Assembly (NCBI GenBank): GCA_903871975.1
Contig: CAIQIY010000315.1
Coordinates: forward strand, 1-9,931
Reading direction: 5' to 3'
DNA length: 9,931 bases
DNA from: an uncultured Chloroflexota bacterium
GTDB taxonomy: Bacteria; Chloroflexota; Chloroflexia; Chloroflexales; Roseiflexaceae
The notes beneath the pieces were generated by a model. It did not search any database and was not told the DNA's origin. It worked only from the letters and a program-made list of their open reading frames with translations. Both the position numbers and the translations under genes were made by a program. Each line of letters starts with the position of its first letter. The first letter of the stretch is position 1. Positions 1 through 7,523 of the stretch are shown in pieces.

Positions 1-1
1 C

Positions 2-1807
2 CCCGCAGCGCCGACAGCGGCCCCCGAAGCCCCGGCGGCGACGCCGACCACTGCGCCGACGCTGGCCCCGATCGTGGACCAGCCCACCGCCACCCCGGCG
101 CCGGTCGCCGAGGAGCCGACGGCCGCACCGGAGCCAGCGCCTGATGCCACCACCATCAACGGCGTGACGCTGCCGGACGATGCCGGCCCGGTCGACCAGC
201 AGGTGTATGTGCGGTACTTCGACAACACCGCGACCTTCACCTCGATCGACTTCATGGTGACGGTGTACGAGGGTGGCGGCAACGCGCTGCGCGACCTGCT
301 CAGCGACGCGCTCATCCGCCTCGACCGCAACTTCGTGCCGCAGCCGGGCGCCGCACTGAAGTGGACCTCGAACGAGGATGCCACGGTGTGGACGTTCGAG
401 CTCGACCCGAACCTGATGTGGAACGACGGGACGCCGGTGACGGCCGACGACTATGTCGCTACCTTCCAGTACTCGGGTAGCCAGGAAGCCGCCTGGGACT
501 TTGCCTGGTACTACAGCGCGCCTGGTGCGTTGAAGAACTGGGACAAGGCCGTCGCCGGCGAAGTGCCGCCCACCGAGATCGGCGTGCGCGCCGAGGGGCC
601 GCACACCCTGGTGTTCGAGACCGAGACGCCCGCGCCGTTCCTGCCGGCCAAGCTGATGTACAGCGACGCACTGCAGAAGAAGGCGCTCGAAGCCAACGGC
701 CCACGCTACAACAACGACGTCGCGACCAGCGTCTCGGCCGGGCCATATGTGCTCACCGAGTGGTCGATCGGCGAGCGGCTGGTGTACGAGGCCAATCCCG
801 ATTACACGGGCACCAACAAGCCGTACTGGCAGCGCCTGATCAACATCGGTGCCAAGACCGATACGTTCTTCGCCGGCTACCAGGCAGGTGAAGTCGATCA
901 CGTGACCGGCGAGTACCTCACGACCGCCGACAACGAGATCATCGCCAACGATCCGGAGCTCTCGGCACAGGTGCGCCTGACGGCTCAGGACTTCCGCACC
1001 GACTACCTGTTCTTCGACTGCCAGAATCCTCCGTTCAACGATGTCCGCGTGCGCCAGGCGTTCGGCCACATCGTCGATCGCGACAGCCTGATCAAGAACA
1101 TCATCACGCCGACCCAGGGTATCCCGGCGTATTCGTTCCTGATGCCGGGCTTCCCGGGCTCGAACTCGCAGGAACTGTCGAGCATCCAGAGCTATGACCC
1201 CGAGAAGGCGCGCGCCCTGTTGGCGGAAGCCGGCTTCGAGGGTGGCGCGGGCTTCCCCAAGCTCGAGCTCTGGCTGCGCAGCGAGGCGCCGGTGCGCCAG
1301 GCCGTGGCCCAGGCGATCGCGGCGACGATCAAGCAGGAGCTGGGCATCGAGGTCGAGGTCTCCAACAAGGAGTTCAAGACCTTCATGGAGGCGCTCAACG
1401 CCAAGCCCACCCAGCTGCAGTTCGGCATGGTGTCGTACGGCATCGACTACCTCGATCCGTCGAACATGCTCGGCGTGTGGTTGGCCACCGGCCGGCACAA
1501 CTGGCAGAATGCGACGTTCGACGACATGGTCAACAGCGCCTCGGCGATGGCTGACCCGGTCGAGCGCATCAAGATCTTCCAGGACGCCGAGAAGCTCATG
1601 GTCGAGGAAGCGCCGGCGGTGTGGATCTACCACCGCACTGTGGCCGACGTGCTGAAGCCCTACGTCAAGGGCGAAGCGCTCGAGCCGAACGTCGGTGGGT
1701 TCTCGGGCATCCAGTGGCCGGGCATCAGCGCGTTCAGCAACAACCTGAGCACGCTGTACATGGACAGCACGGTCAGCGAGCTGCGCCCGACGCCGCCGAC
1801 GGTGTAA
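2..1807 (+). CDS. ABC transporter substrate-binding protein, SBP_bac_5 (oligopeptide/dipeptide) family, N-terminus outside window
   Basis: Extracytoplasmic solute-binding protein that would deliver peptides or similar solutes to the two permeases downstream. The reading frame is open to the left edge, so the gene is partial; about 601 residues are visible. A GTG at 74 exists, but the same Pro/Ala/Thr-rich composition continues upstream of it, so it is not the true start. The first ~50 visible residues are a low-complexity Pro/Ala/Thr linker, as usually follows the lipobox Cys of surface lipoproteins; signal peptide and lipobox must lie upstream of the window. The folded part shows family hallmarks: a WTFELDPNLMWNDGTPVTADD segment, ADDYVATFQY, VRQAFGHIVDRDSLIKNI and YDPEKARALLAEAGF. 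Family and role are secure; the actual substrate cannot be read from sequence. It is followed by a strong hairpin and then the permease genes in the same direction. Confidence 0.93.
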   Translation, partial: PAAPTAAPEAPAATPTTAPTLAPIVDQPTATPAPVAEEPTAAPEPAPDATTINGVTLPDDAGPVDQQVYVRYFDNTATFTSIDFMVTVYEGGGNALRDLLSDALIRLDRNFVPQPGAALKWTSNEDATVWTFELDPNLMWNDGTPVTADDYVATFQYSGSQEAAWDFAWYYSAPGALKNWDKAVAGEVPPTEIGVRAEGPHTLVFETETPAPFLPAKLMYSDALQKKALEANGPRYNNDVATSVSAGPYVLTEWSIGERLVYEANPDYTGTNKPYWQRLINIGAKTDTFFAGYQAGEVDHVTGEYLTTADNEIIANDPELSAQVRLTAQDFRTDYLFFDCQNPPFNDVRVRQAFGHIVDRDSLIKNIITPTQGIPAYSFLMPGFPGSNSQELSSIQSYDPEKARALLAEAGFEGGAGFPKLELWLRSEAPVRQAVAQAIAATIKQELGIEVEVSNKEFKTFMEALNAKPTQLQFGMVSYGIDYLDPSNMLGVWLATGRHNWQNATFDDMVNSASAMADPVERIKIFQDAEKLMVEEAPAVWIYHRTVADVLKPYVKGEALEPNVGGFSGIQWPGISAFSNNLSTLYMDSTVSELRPTPPTV

Positions 1808-1849
1808 CCCCCGGCGATCGTCGCGGAGCCCCCTGTTCTGTCGTGACAT

Positions 1850-1885
1850 CGGACGAGGTGCGTCGGCAGCGGCGCACCTCGTCTG
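1850..1885 (+). promoter_or_regulatory. Strong intercistronic hairpin between binding-protein gene and permease genes
   Basis: Positions 1850-1865 pair with 1870-1885 around the loop GCAG (1866-1869): 16 consecutive pairs, two of them G-U wobbles. The central 11 bp (1852-1862 with 1873-1883) are perfect Watson-Crick. Only short T content follows (TGTTCAT), so it is not a canonical intrinsic terminator. It lies 42 nt after the binding-protein stop and 22 nt before the permease start. Likely role, by analogy with other ABC import operons, is 3' mRNA protection or partial termination that keeps the binding protein in excess over the permeases. That role is inference. Confidence 0.75.
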
Positions 1886-1907
1886 TTCATCATCGAGGGA
1901 GTGGCGC

Positions 1908-2828
1908 ATGGTCGCATATCTGGTGCAACGGATCGCCGGACTCGCCGTGGTATTCTTCCTGGTCTCGGTGGTCGCCTTCCTGCTGATGCACTCCATCCCC
2001 GGTGGCCCGTTCGATGAGGCGCAGATGCCGCTGCCGGCGGCCGCCAAGGCGAACATCCTGCGCAAGTATGGGCTCGACAAGCCATTGCACGAGCAATACC
2101 TGCTGTACATGAGCAATGCACTGCGGGGTGACTTTGGCATCTCATTCGCTACGACCGAGCAGGTTACCACGCTGATCGCACGCACCTGGCCGGTGAGCAT
2201 CACGTTGGGCGGGCTCACGGTGATCTTTGCCCTCGGCGGCGGCGTACTGCTCGGCATCCTCGCCGGCGTGCGGCAAAATACGTGGATCGATTATGTGGTG
2301 ACCTTCGTCGCGGCGCTCGGGCTGACCATCCCGAACTTCGTCGTGGCGTTGTGGATGATCCTGTTGTTTGCAGTGCAGCTCAAGTGGCTGCCGATCGGCG
2401 GTTGGGGTGACGATTGGCGCCAGCTGATCATGCCGATGGTCGCGCTGGGGCTGGGGCCGATGGGCGTCGCAGCACGCTACACGCGCGCCAGCCTGGCCGA
2501 TGTCTTCACCTCGGATTACATCCGAACTGCCCGTGCCAAGGGGATGAGCGAATATCTGGTGGTGATGCGCCATGCGGTGAAGAACGCGCTCATCCCGATC
2601 ATCACCGTGCTCGGGCCACGCATTCCCGATCTGATCACCGGCACCATCTTCATCGAGACGATGTTCCGCGTTCCCGGGCTGGGCAAGTTCTTCGTCACCA
2701 GCGTCAGCGACCGCGACTATCCGATGATCATGGCAGTCATGTTGCTGGTCGCCGGCCTGTGGGGGCTGGTCTATCTGGTGACCGATCTGCTCTACACGGT
2801 GATCGATCCACGTGTCAAACTGGCTTGA
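1908..2828 (+). CDS. ABC transporter permease, DppB/OppB family
   Basis: Inner-membrane permease subunit of a peptide/nickel-type ABC importer, 306 aa, the usual family length. ATG at 1908 is preceded by GAGGGAG (1895-1901) at a good distance. Visible hallmarks are an N-terminal membrane segment (about 9-28), the periplasmic YGLDKPLHEQY motif (54-64), further hydrophobic segments around 98-120, 130-157, 172-190 and 272-298, and the cytoplasmic coupling-helix (EAA) loop DYIRTARAKGM...HAVKNALIPI at about 203-231. Those residues would dock on an ATPase. PGLGKFF (256-262) and the C-terminal DPRVK are also typical of the family. The gene lies 17 nt upstream of the DppC-like gene, so the two are almost certainly co-transcribed and form a heterodimer. 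Substrate is unknown; oligopeptides or dipeptides are most likely. Confidence 0.95.
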   Translation: MVAYLVQRIAGLAVVFFLVSVVAFLLMHSIPGGPFDEAQMPLPAAAKANILRKYGLDKPLHEQYLLYMSNALRGDFGISFATTEQVTTLIARTWPVSITLGGLTVIFALGGGVLLGILAGVRQNTWIDYVVTFVAALGLTIPNFVVALWMILLFAVQLKWLPIGGWGDDWRQLIMPMVALGLGPMGVAARYTRASLADVFTSDYIRTARAKGMSEYLVVMRHAVKNALIPIITVLGPRIPDLITGTIFIETMFRVPGLGKFFVTSVSDRDYPMIMAVMLLVAGLWGLVYLVTDLLYTVIDPRVKLA

Positions 2829-2844
2829 GCGCAGGAAGACGAGC

Positions 2845-3753
2845 ATGAGCGTAGCTGCCCCGAGCGCCGATGGGCGCGCCACCACTGATCCGATCGCGAT
2901 GCGCCCACCGAGCAATCTGTGGCGCGACGCGGCGTTCCGCTTCTCGAAGAACCGGCTGGCGATGGCGGCGCTGTTCGTGGTGCTGGCGATGGTGCTCACC
3001 GCGCTGTTCGCCGATCTGCTCGCGCCGCAGGCGTACGATTTTGCGCGCATCGCCGATTCGAAGCTGTTCCCCGGCGAGAAGGGCTATCCGCTGGGAACCG
3101 ACGAGGTCGGGCGCGATCTGCTGAGCCGCCTGATCTACGGAGCACGCATCTCGCTGATCGTGGGCTTCTCGGTGCAGGCGATCGCACTGATCGTCGGCGT
3201 AGCACGGGGCCTGCTGGCCGGCTTTGCCGGCGGCTGGGTCGATTTCGCCATCATGCGGGTGATCGAGGTATTCACCGCCATCCCACAACTGTTGTTCGCG
3301 TTGTTCCTGATCTCGATGTTCGGCGGCGGGCTGTTCAACGTCATTCTGGCGATCGGCCTGATCGGCTGGGTCGAGATCTGCCGCATCACGCGCGCCCAAC
3401 TGATCTCGCTGCGCGAGAAGGAGTTCATCGAGGCAGCGCGGGCAGTCGGCGTGCCACAGCTGCGCATCGCGTTGCGCCACCTGCTGCCCAACGCCCTCAC
3501 GCCGCTGATCATCGCAGTCACGCTGGGGATCCCGACGGCGATCTTCACCGAGGCCGGGCTGAGCTTTCTTGGGCTGGGAATCAACGACCCGCTGCCGAGT
3601 TGGGGCAAGATGGTCGGCAATTCGTTTGCGTACATCCGGGTCTACTGGCATCTGGGCCTGTTCCCCACCCTGCTGATCGCGACGACGATGCTCAGCTTCT
3701 CGTTCGTGGGCGACGGGCTGCGCGATGCGCTCGATCCGCGGCTGCGCAAGTGA
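2845..3753 (+). CDS. ABC transporter permease, DppC/OppC family
   Basis: Second membrane subunit of the importer, 302 aa. ATG at 2845 is chosen because AGGAAG (2833-2838) sits 6 nt upstream; an in-frame GTG at 2812 would overlap the preceding gene and lacks a ribosome site. Order of features: short hydrophilic N-terminus with an OppC_N-type first membrane helix (about 37-60), then LGTDEVGRDLLSRLIYGARIS (83-103), a signature of this subfamily. Membrane segments follow around 103-128, 137-160 and 163-178. The EAA coupling loop EFIEAARAVGV...HLLPNALTPL is at about 193-221, and FTEAGLSFLGLGINDPLPSWG at 234-254. The C-terminus DPRLRK is typical. No DppD/DppF-type ATPase follows; uvrC is next. The ATPases must lie upstream of the window or be shared from another locus. 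Confidence 0.95.
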   Translation: MSVAAPSADGRATTDPIAMRPPSNLWRDAAFRFSKNRLAMAALFVVLAMVLTALFADLLAPQAYDFARIADSKLFPGEKGYPLGTDEVGRDLLSRLIYGARISLIVGFSVQAIALIVGVARGLLAGFAGGWVDFAIMRVIEVFTAIPQLLFALFLISMFGGGLFNVILAIGLIGWVEICRITRAQLISLREKEFIEAARAVGVPQLRIALRHLLPNALTPLIIAVTLGIPTAIFTEAGLSFLGLGINDPLPSWGKMVGNSFAYIRVYWHLGLFPTLLIATTMLSFSFVGDGLRDALDPRLRK

Positions 3754-3834
3754 GCGATGTGTCGGATCGGTGAGCGGGCTCGGCGCGCTGGCGGCATGGC
3801 GACGCATGCCGGCGCCCGGGGTGGAGCAGCTGCA

Positions 3835-5763
3835 GTGAGCGATGCGACCGTGAGCGCACTCGAGGAACGGCTGCGCAGCGTGCCGGCGACGCCCGGCGTG
3901 TACCTGTGGAAAGACGCCACCGGCACGGTGCTGTATGTCGGCAAGAGCAAGGCGTTGCGCGATCGCATGCGTTCGTATCTGCAGTCGCCACGTGGCCTGA
4001 GCGCCAAGACGCGCCGGCTGGTGCGTGCCATCGCCGATTTCGACGTCATCCTGACGCAGACCGAACTCGAGGCGCTGCTGCTCGAGATGACGCTGATCAA
4101 ACAGCATCGACCGCGCTACAACGTGCTGTTGAAGGACGACAAGAGCTACCCGTACATCAAGGCGACCCTCAACGAGCCCTGGCCGCGCATCTTCGCCACG
4201 CGCCGGCACGTCGCCGATGGGGCACGGTATTTTGGGCCGTACGCCAGCCCGGGCGCGGTCTATCGGACGCTCGACCAGTTGAACCGGTTCTTCGCGTTTC
4301 GCCCGCCCGGGCGGTGCACCGACGACAAGTTCGAGCGTCATCGTGCGCTGGGCAAGCCCTGCCTGTACTACGACATCCGCCGCTGCCTCGGGCCATGCGT
4401 GCCATCGCTGGTCGATCAGGAGGAGTATCGCGCCGCCATCGCCGGCGCATGTCGCTTCCTCGAAGGGCGTACCGAGCATGTGGTGCGTGATCTGCGTCAG
4501 CGCATGCAGCAGGCCGCCGAGCGACTCGAGTTCGAACGCGCGGCGTACCTGCGCGATCGCATCCAGGACATTGAGCGGGTCAGCGAGGCGCAACGGGTGT
4601 TGCGCACCGTCGATACCGACCAGGATGTGATCGCGCTGGCGCGCGAAGCCGACTCGGCCGTCGTGCAGGTGTTCTACATCCGTGGTGGCAAACTGATCGG
4701 CGCCGAACCGTTCAGCCTGCAGAACACGGAGGACGCCGCCGATGCGCAGGTGCTGAGCTCGTTCGTGACCCAGTTCTACGAGAGCGCCGCCGAGGTGCCG
4801 CCGCATGTGCTGCTCGCCGAGCACGTCGAAGAACCAATGATCATCGAGCAATGGCTGTCGCAGCGCCGTGGGCAGCGCGTCGAGATCCGTGTGCCGCGCC
4901 GCGGCGAGAAGCGCCAGCTGGTCGAGATGGCGACACAGAATGCCCGGCGCAAACTCGATGAGCTGCGCGCGCAGTGGCTGAACAGCGAACAGCGCGCGGC
5001 CGGCGCGCTCACCGAATTGCGCGAGCTGCTCGGCCTCGCCGAGTTGCCGCTGACGATCGAATGCTTTGATATCTCGACGACACAAGGCAGCCATGCCGTC
5101 GGCGCGATGGTGGTGTTCGAGCACGGCGTCGCCCGCCCGGCACGCTATCGCAAGTTCCGCATCAAGACGGTCGCAGGGATGGACGACGTGGCCTGCATGC
5201 GCGAGGTGCTGGCGCGCCGCCTGCGCCGCGCCACGCCCCGCGGCGATGAGTTGCCGCCGGTGGCCGAGGATGACGCGGCCGCGCCGACGACCGATGCGCC
5301 GGCGGCCCAGGCACCGCCATGGGCCGCGCTGCCCGATCTGCTGCTGGTCGACGGTGGGGTCGGCCAACTCAATGCCGCCGTCGCCGTCGCCCGCGAGCTG
5401 GGCCTGGCGCATCTGCCGCTCGCCAGCGTGGTGAAGGGCCCGGATCGCGACCGCTTCGATCTGCTGCTGCCGGGCGCGGCGGCGCCGCTGGTGCTGCGCC
5501 GCGACAGCCTGGCGCTGGGATTGGTGCAACGCATCGACGAAGAAGCCGACCGCTTTGCACGCGCCTATCACCAGACGTTGCGTGGCAAGGCGGCGCTGCG
5601 CTCGACGCTCGAGGCCATCCCGGGCATCGGGCCGACGCGCCGGCGCGCGTTGCAGCGCCACTTTGGCTCGCTCGAGGCGATGCGCAATGCCTCGGTCGAC
5701 GAGCTCGCCGCCGTGCCCGGAATGAATCGACCGAGTGCCGAGGCGCTCAAACAGGTACTCTGA
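3835..5763 (+). CDS. uvrC: Excinuclease ABC subunit C (UvrC)
   Basis: Nuclease of nucleotide excision repair that makes both incisions around a UvrB-bound lesion. The GTG at 3835 (642 aa) is preferred: GGAG (3823-3826) lies 8 nt upstream and the protein then begins just before the conserved start, LEERLRSVPATPGVY. In-frame ATGs at 3757 and 3796 would add an atypical basic tail. Domains: GIY-YIG nuclease (about 17-95; Y23, Y34, K37, R44, E84); four Cys (161, 176, 184, 188) at the places that bind an Fe-S cluster in E. coli UvrC; UVR/UvrB-binding segment EFERAAYLRDRIQDIERV (about 235-252); RNase H-like nuclease (D412 in ECFDIS, D506 in LVDGG); and tandem HhH (about 593-642). A ~30-residue Ala/Pro/Asp-rich linker lies before VDGG. 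Oddity: the expected catalytic His near 572 is Asp (DEEADRFA instead of the usual DEAHRFA). The gene begins 81 nt after the permease stop. Confidence 0.97.
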   Translation: MSDATVSALEERLRSVPATPGVYLWKDATGTVLYVGKSKALRDRMRSYLQSPRGLSAKTRRLVRAIADFDVILTQTELEALLLEMTLIKQHRPRYNVLLKDDKSYPYIKATLNEPWPRIFATRRHVADGARYFGPYASPGAVYRTLDQLNRFFAFRPPGRCTDDKFERHRALGKPCLYYDIRRCLGPCVPSLVDQEEYRAAIAGACRFLEGRTEHVVRDLRQRMQQAAERLEFERAAYLRDRIQDIERVSEAQRVLRTVDTDQDVIALAREADSAVVQVFYIRGGKLIGAEPFSLQNTEDAADAQVLSSFVTQFYESAAEVPPHVLLAEHVEEPMIIEQWLSQRRGQRVEIRVPRRGEKRQLVEMATQNARRKLDELRAQWLNSEQRAAGALTELRELLGLAELPLTIECFDISTTQGSHAVGAMVVFEHGVARPARYRKFRIKTVAGMDDVACMREVLARRLRRATPRGDELPPVAEDDAAAPTTDAPAAQAPPWAALPDLLLVDGGVGQLNAAVAVARELGLAHLPLASVVKGPDRDRFDLLLPGAAAPLVLRRDSLALGLVQRIDEEADRFARAYHQTLRGKAALRSTLEAIPGIGPTRRRALQRHFGSLEAMRNASVDELAAVPGMNRPSAEALKQVL

Positions 5764-5790
5764 TGTGCGGTAATCGACGAGGTGAGGACG

Positions 5791-6990
5791 ATGACGATTC
5801 CATTCATGGCCGAGGCTGCGGCAATCGCCGACCGACTGGTGGCGATTCGTCGCGATCTGCACATGCATCCCGAGCTCGGCTTTCAGGAGTATCGTACTGC
5901 CGGGATCGTGGCCGATGCCCTCAATGCACTGGGCTACGAGGTGACGACAGGCGTGGGCCAGACTGGCGTGGTGGGCCTGATGGCTGGCGCGCAACCTGGT
6001 GAGCGTACGGTCTTGCTGCGCTTCGACATGGACGCGCTGCCGATCGACGAAGCCAACGAAGTGCCCTATCGCTCGCAGACGCGCGGCGTGATGCATGCCT
6101 GCGGCCACGACGCGCACGTGGCGGTGGGCATCGGCGTGGCGACGCTGCTGGCGCAGCATCGCGATCGTTGGGGCGGGACGATCAAGCTGATGTTCCAGCC
6201 TGCCGAAGAGGGTCTGGGTGGCGCTCGCGCGATGATCGCCGACGGCCTGCTGCAGCATCCCGCCGTCGATGTGGCGCTGGCGCTGCATGTGTCGTCGGGC
6301 CATCCGGTAGGCACGGCCGTGGTGCGCAGCGGCGCGCTGCTGGCCGCTTCGGATCGCATCGAGATCGTGATCCATGGCCACGGCGGCCACGGCGCCCGGC
6401 CCCACGAGACGGTCGATGCAGTGGTGGTGGCGGCACAGGTCGTCGTCGCGCTGCAATCGATCGTGGCACGCAATCTCGACCCCGAAGAGATCGGGGTGGT
6501 GACGATTGGCAGCATCCAGGCCGGCATGGCCGGGAATGTGATCGCCGAACAGGCCGTTCTGCGTGGTACGATCCGCAGCTTCTCGGAGCCGACACGCGAC
6601 CTGCTGCATCGCCGCGTCCGCGAGGTCGCCGAACATGTCGCGGCAGCATTCGGCGCACGCGCCGACGTCCAGACGCCCCGCGGTGTGCATGCGACCGTCT
6701 CGGCGCCAGGGCCGACGGCCGTGGTGTATCGCTCGGCGGCAGCCCTGTTTGGTGCCGACCAGGTCGATACGACCTATCGCACGACGGGCGGCGAGGATTT
6801 CTCGGAGGTGCTGGCCGCCGTGCCGGGCAACTTCTTCTTCCTTGGTGCACGCAATGATGCGCGCGGCCTGAATGCACCGCATCATAATCCGCGCTTCGAT
6901 ATCGACGAGGCGTGCTTGCCACAGGGCGTGGCGATCTTGTGCGATGCCGCCGTGGCGTGCCTGGCCGGCGCCGACCGGCTGCCTGGCTGA
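5791..6990 (+). CDS. M20D-family metal-dependent amidohydrolase / aminoacylase-like peptidase
   Basis: Cytoplasmic di-metal hydrolase of the M20D group (hippurate hydrolase, N-acyl-amino acid and IAA-amino acid amidohydrolases), which removes acyl groups or cleaves small amide substrates. ATG at 5791 (399 aa) is preferred over the GTG at 5782 because the near-perfect ribosome site GAGGTGAGG (5779-5787) overlaps that GTG. Metal-site residues are visible: MHACGHDAH (C104, H106, D107, H109), PAEE (E139, E140), LH (H166) and HHNPRFDID (H364/H365). The general-base acidic residue is in the PAEE motif. The central part (about 180-290), with GHGGHGARPHETVDA, is the lid/dimerisation domain. Length is normal and nothing appears broken. 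It starts 27 nt after uvrC. With the peptide-type importer upstream, it may hydrolyse imported acyl-amino acids or small peptides, but its true substrate cannot be deduced. Confidence 0.93.
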   Translation: MTIPFMAEAAAIADRLVAIRRDLHMHPELGFQEYRTAGIVADALNALGYEVTTGVGQTGVVGLMAGAQPGERTVLLRFDMDALPIDEANEVPYRSQTRGVMHACGHDAHVAVGIGVATLLAQHRDRWGGTIKLMFQPAEEGLGGARAMIADGLLQHPAVDVALALHVSSGHPVGTAVVRSGALLAASDRIEIVIHGHGGHGARPHETVDAVVVAAQVVVALQSIVARNLDPEEIGVVTIGSIQAGMAGNVIAEQAVLRGTIRSFSEPTRDLLHRRVREVAEHVAAAFGARADVQTPRGVHATVSAPGPTAVVYRSAAALFGADQVDTTYRTTGGEDFSEVLAAVPGNFFFLGARNDARGLNAPHHNPRFDIDEACLPQGVAILCDAAVACLAGADRLPG

Positions 6991-7032
6991 GGCATACGCT
7001 GCGTGGCCGCCGGCACCGCGCCGTGTGCTGCT

Positions 7033-7057
7033 GCCACGCACGGCCGCGTGCGTGAGC
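7033..7057. terminator. Candidate bidirectional hairpin between convergent genes
   Basis: CACGCACG (7035-7042) pairs perfectly with CGTGCGTG (7047-7054) around the loop GCCG. Two more outer pairs (7033-7034 with 7056-7057) form if A7055 is bulged. It sits in the 68-nt gap between the stop of the amidohydrolase gene (+) and the stop of the small - strand gene, exactly where a shared terminator is expected. No clear T-run flanks it on either strand, so termination is inferred from position and stem strength. A competing hairpin (7000-7007 with 7033-7040, TGCGTGGC/GCCACGCA) shares its left arm. Confidence 0.4.
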
Positions 7058-7058
7058 T

Positions 7059-7523
7059 TCACCACCATGGTGCTGCCGCCGGCACCGCGGGGGCGGCACT
7101 GCCACTGTTGGCGACATCGCCGGCACACAAGAGCCACCACCACTGCGTGTAGCGAAAACTGAACCGCCGGAGCCGCTGCGAGACCAGCGGCTCCGGCAAG
7201 GCCATCGGCGCGCCGAGCCACAGGATCCAGTATGGCGCTGCGGCGCGCGGATGCCATGGCTCGTCGGGCAGCATGGCACGCCGCACGGCGACGTCGATGC
7301 GCTCGAGCGGCGCGACCCACTCGATGCGATGACGCGCCGCGCCGAAGGACGCCGGCTGATAGAAGGCCAGCAGATCGACGGCCAGCCGACGCGGCGCCCG
7401 GTCGCACGGGATGCGATACCAGCCGTCGCGCACCGCATGCGCCAGATCGCGCGGCTGCGGCGTCCGGCAGATCATGACTGCCGCGTCGTCGCTGAATGTC
7501 CGGCCCAACGTCGCTTCGCTCAT
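7059..7523 (-). CDS. Uncharacterised 154-aa protein, translationally coupled to UvsE-like endonuclease
   Basis: I do not recognise a named family. ATG at 7523 overlaps the stop of the UV endonuclease gene as ATGA, so translation is probably coupled and both proteins are made from one mRNA. The protein has no signal peptide or membrane segment and is rich in Arg, Trp, Pro and aromatic residues. A compact core runs from about residue 16 to 137, with conserved-looking stretches DGWYRIP (33-39), DLLAFYQPASFG (50-61), LPDEPWHPRA (85-94) and RLRRFSFRYTQWWWLL (117-132). The alternation of short hydrophobic and aromatic segments suggests a beta-rich fold, possibly PUA/EVE-like nucleic-acid binding; this is a guess. 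The last ~18 residues are Ala/Pro/Ser-rich and end in Trp-Trp, perhaps a run-on tail. Its position downstream of an apparent LexA site suggests a DNA-damage role. Confidence 0.75.
   Translation of the reverse strand: MSEATLGRTFSDDAAVMICRTPQPRDLAHAVRDGWYRIPCDRAPRRLAVDLLAFYQPASFGAARHRIEWVAPLERIDVAVRRAMLPDEPWHPRAAAPYWILWLGAPMALPEPLVSQRLRRFSFRYTQWWWLLCAGDVANSGSAAPAVPAAAPWW

Noticed and set aside
74..76. GTG 74 as the start of the substrate-binding protein
   Set aside because: The frame stays open to the left edge with the same Pro/Ala/Thr-rich linker composition, and no signal peptide follows the GTG, so the true start is outside the window.
3757..3834. Upstream in-frame ATG codons (3757, 3796) as UvrC starts
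   Set aside because: They add a basic Gly/Ala/Arg tail not typical of UvrC and have no good ribosome site. GTG 3835 has GGAG at proper spacing and starts just before the conserved domain. The repeated GTGAGCGATG at 3750 and 3835 was judged chance.
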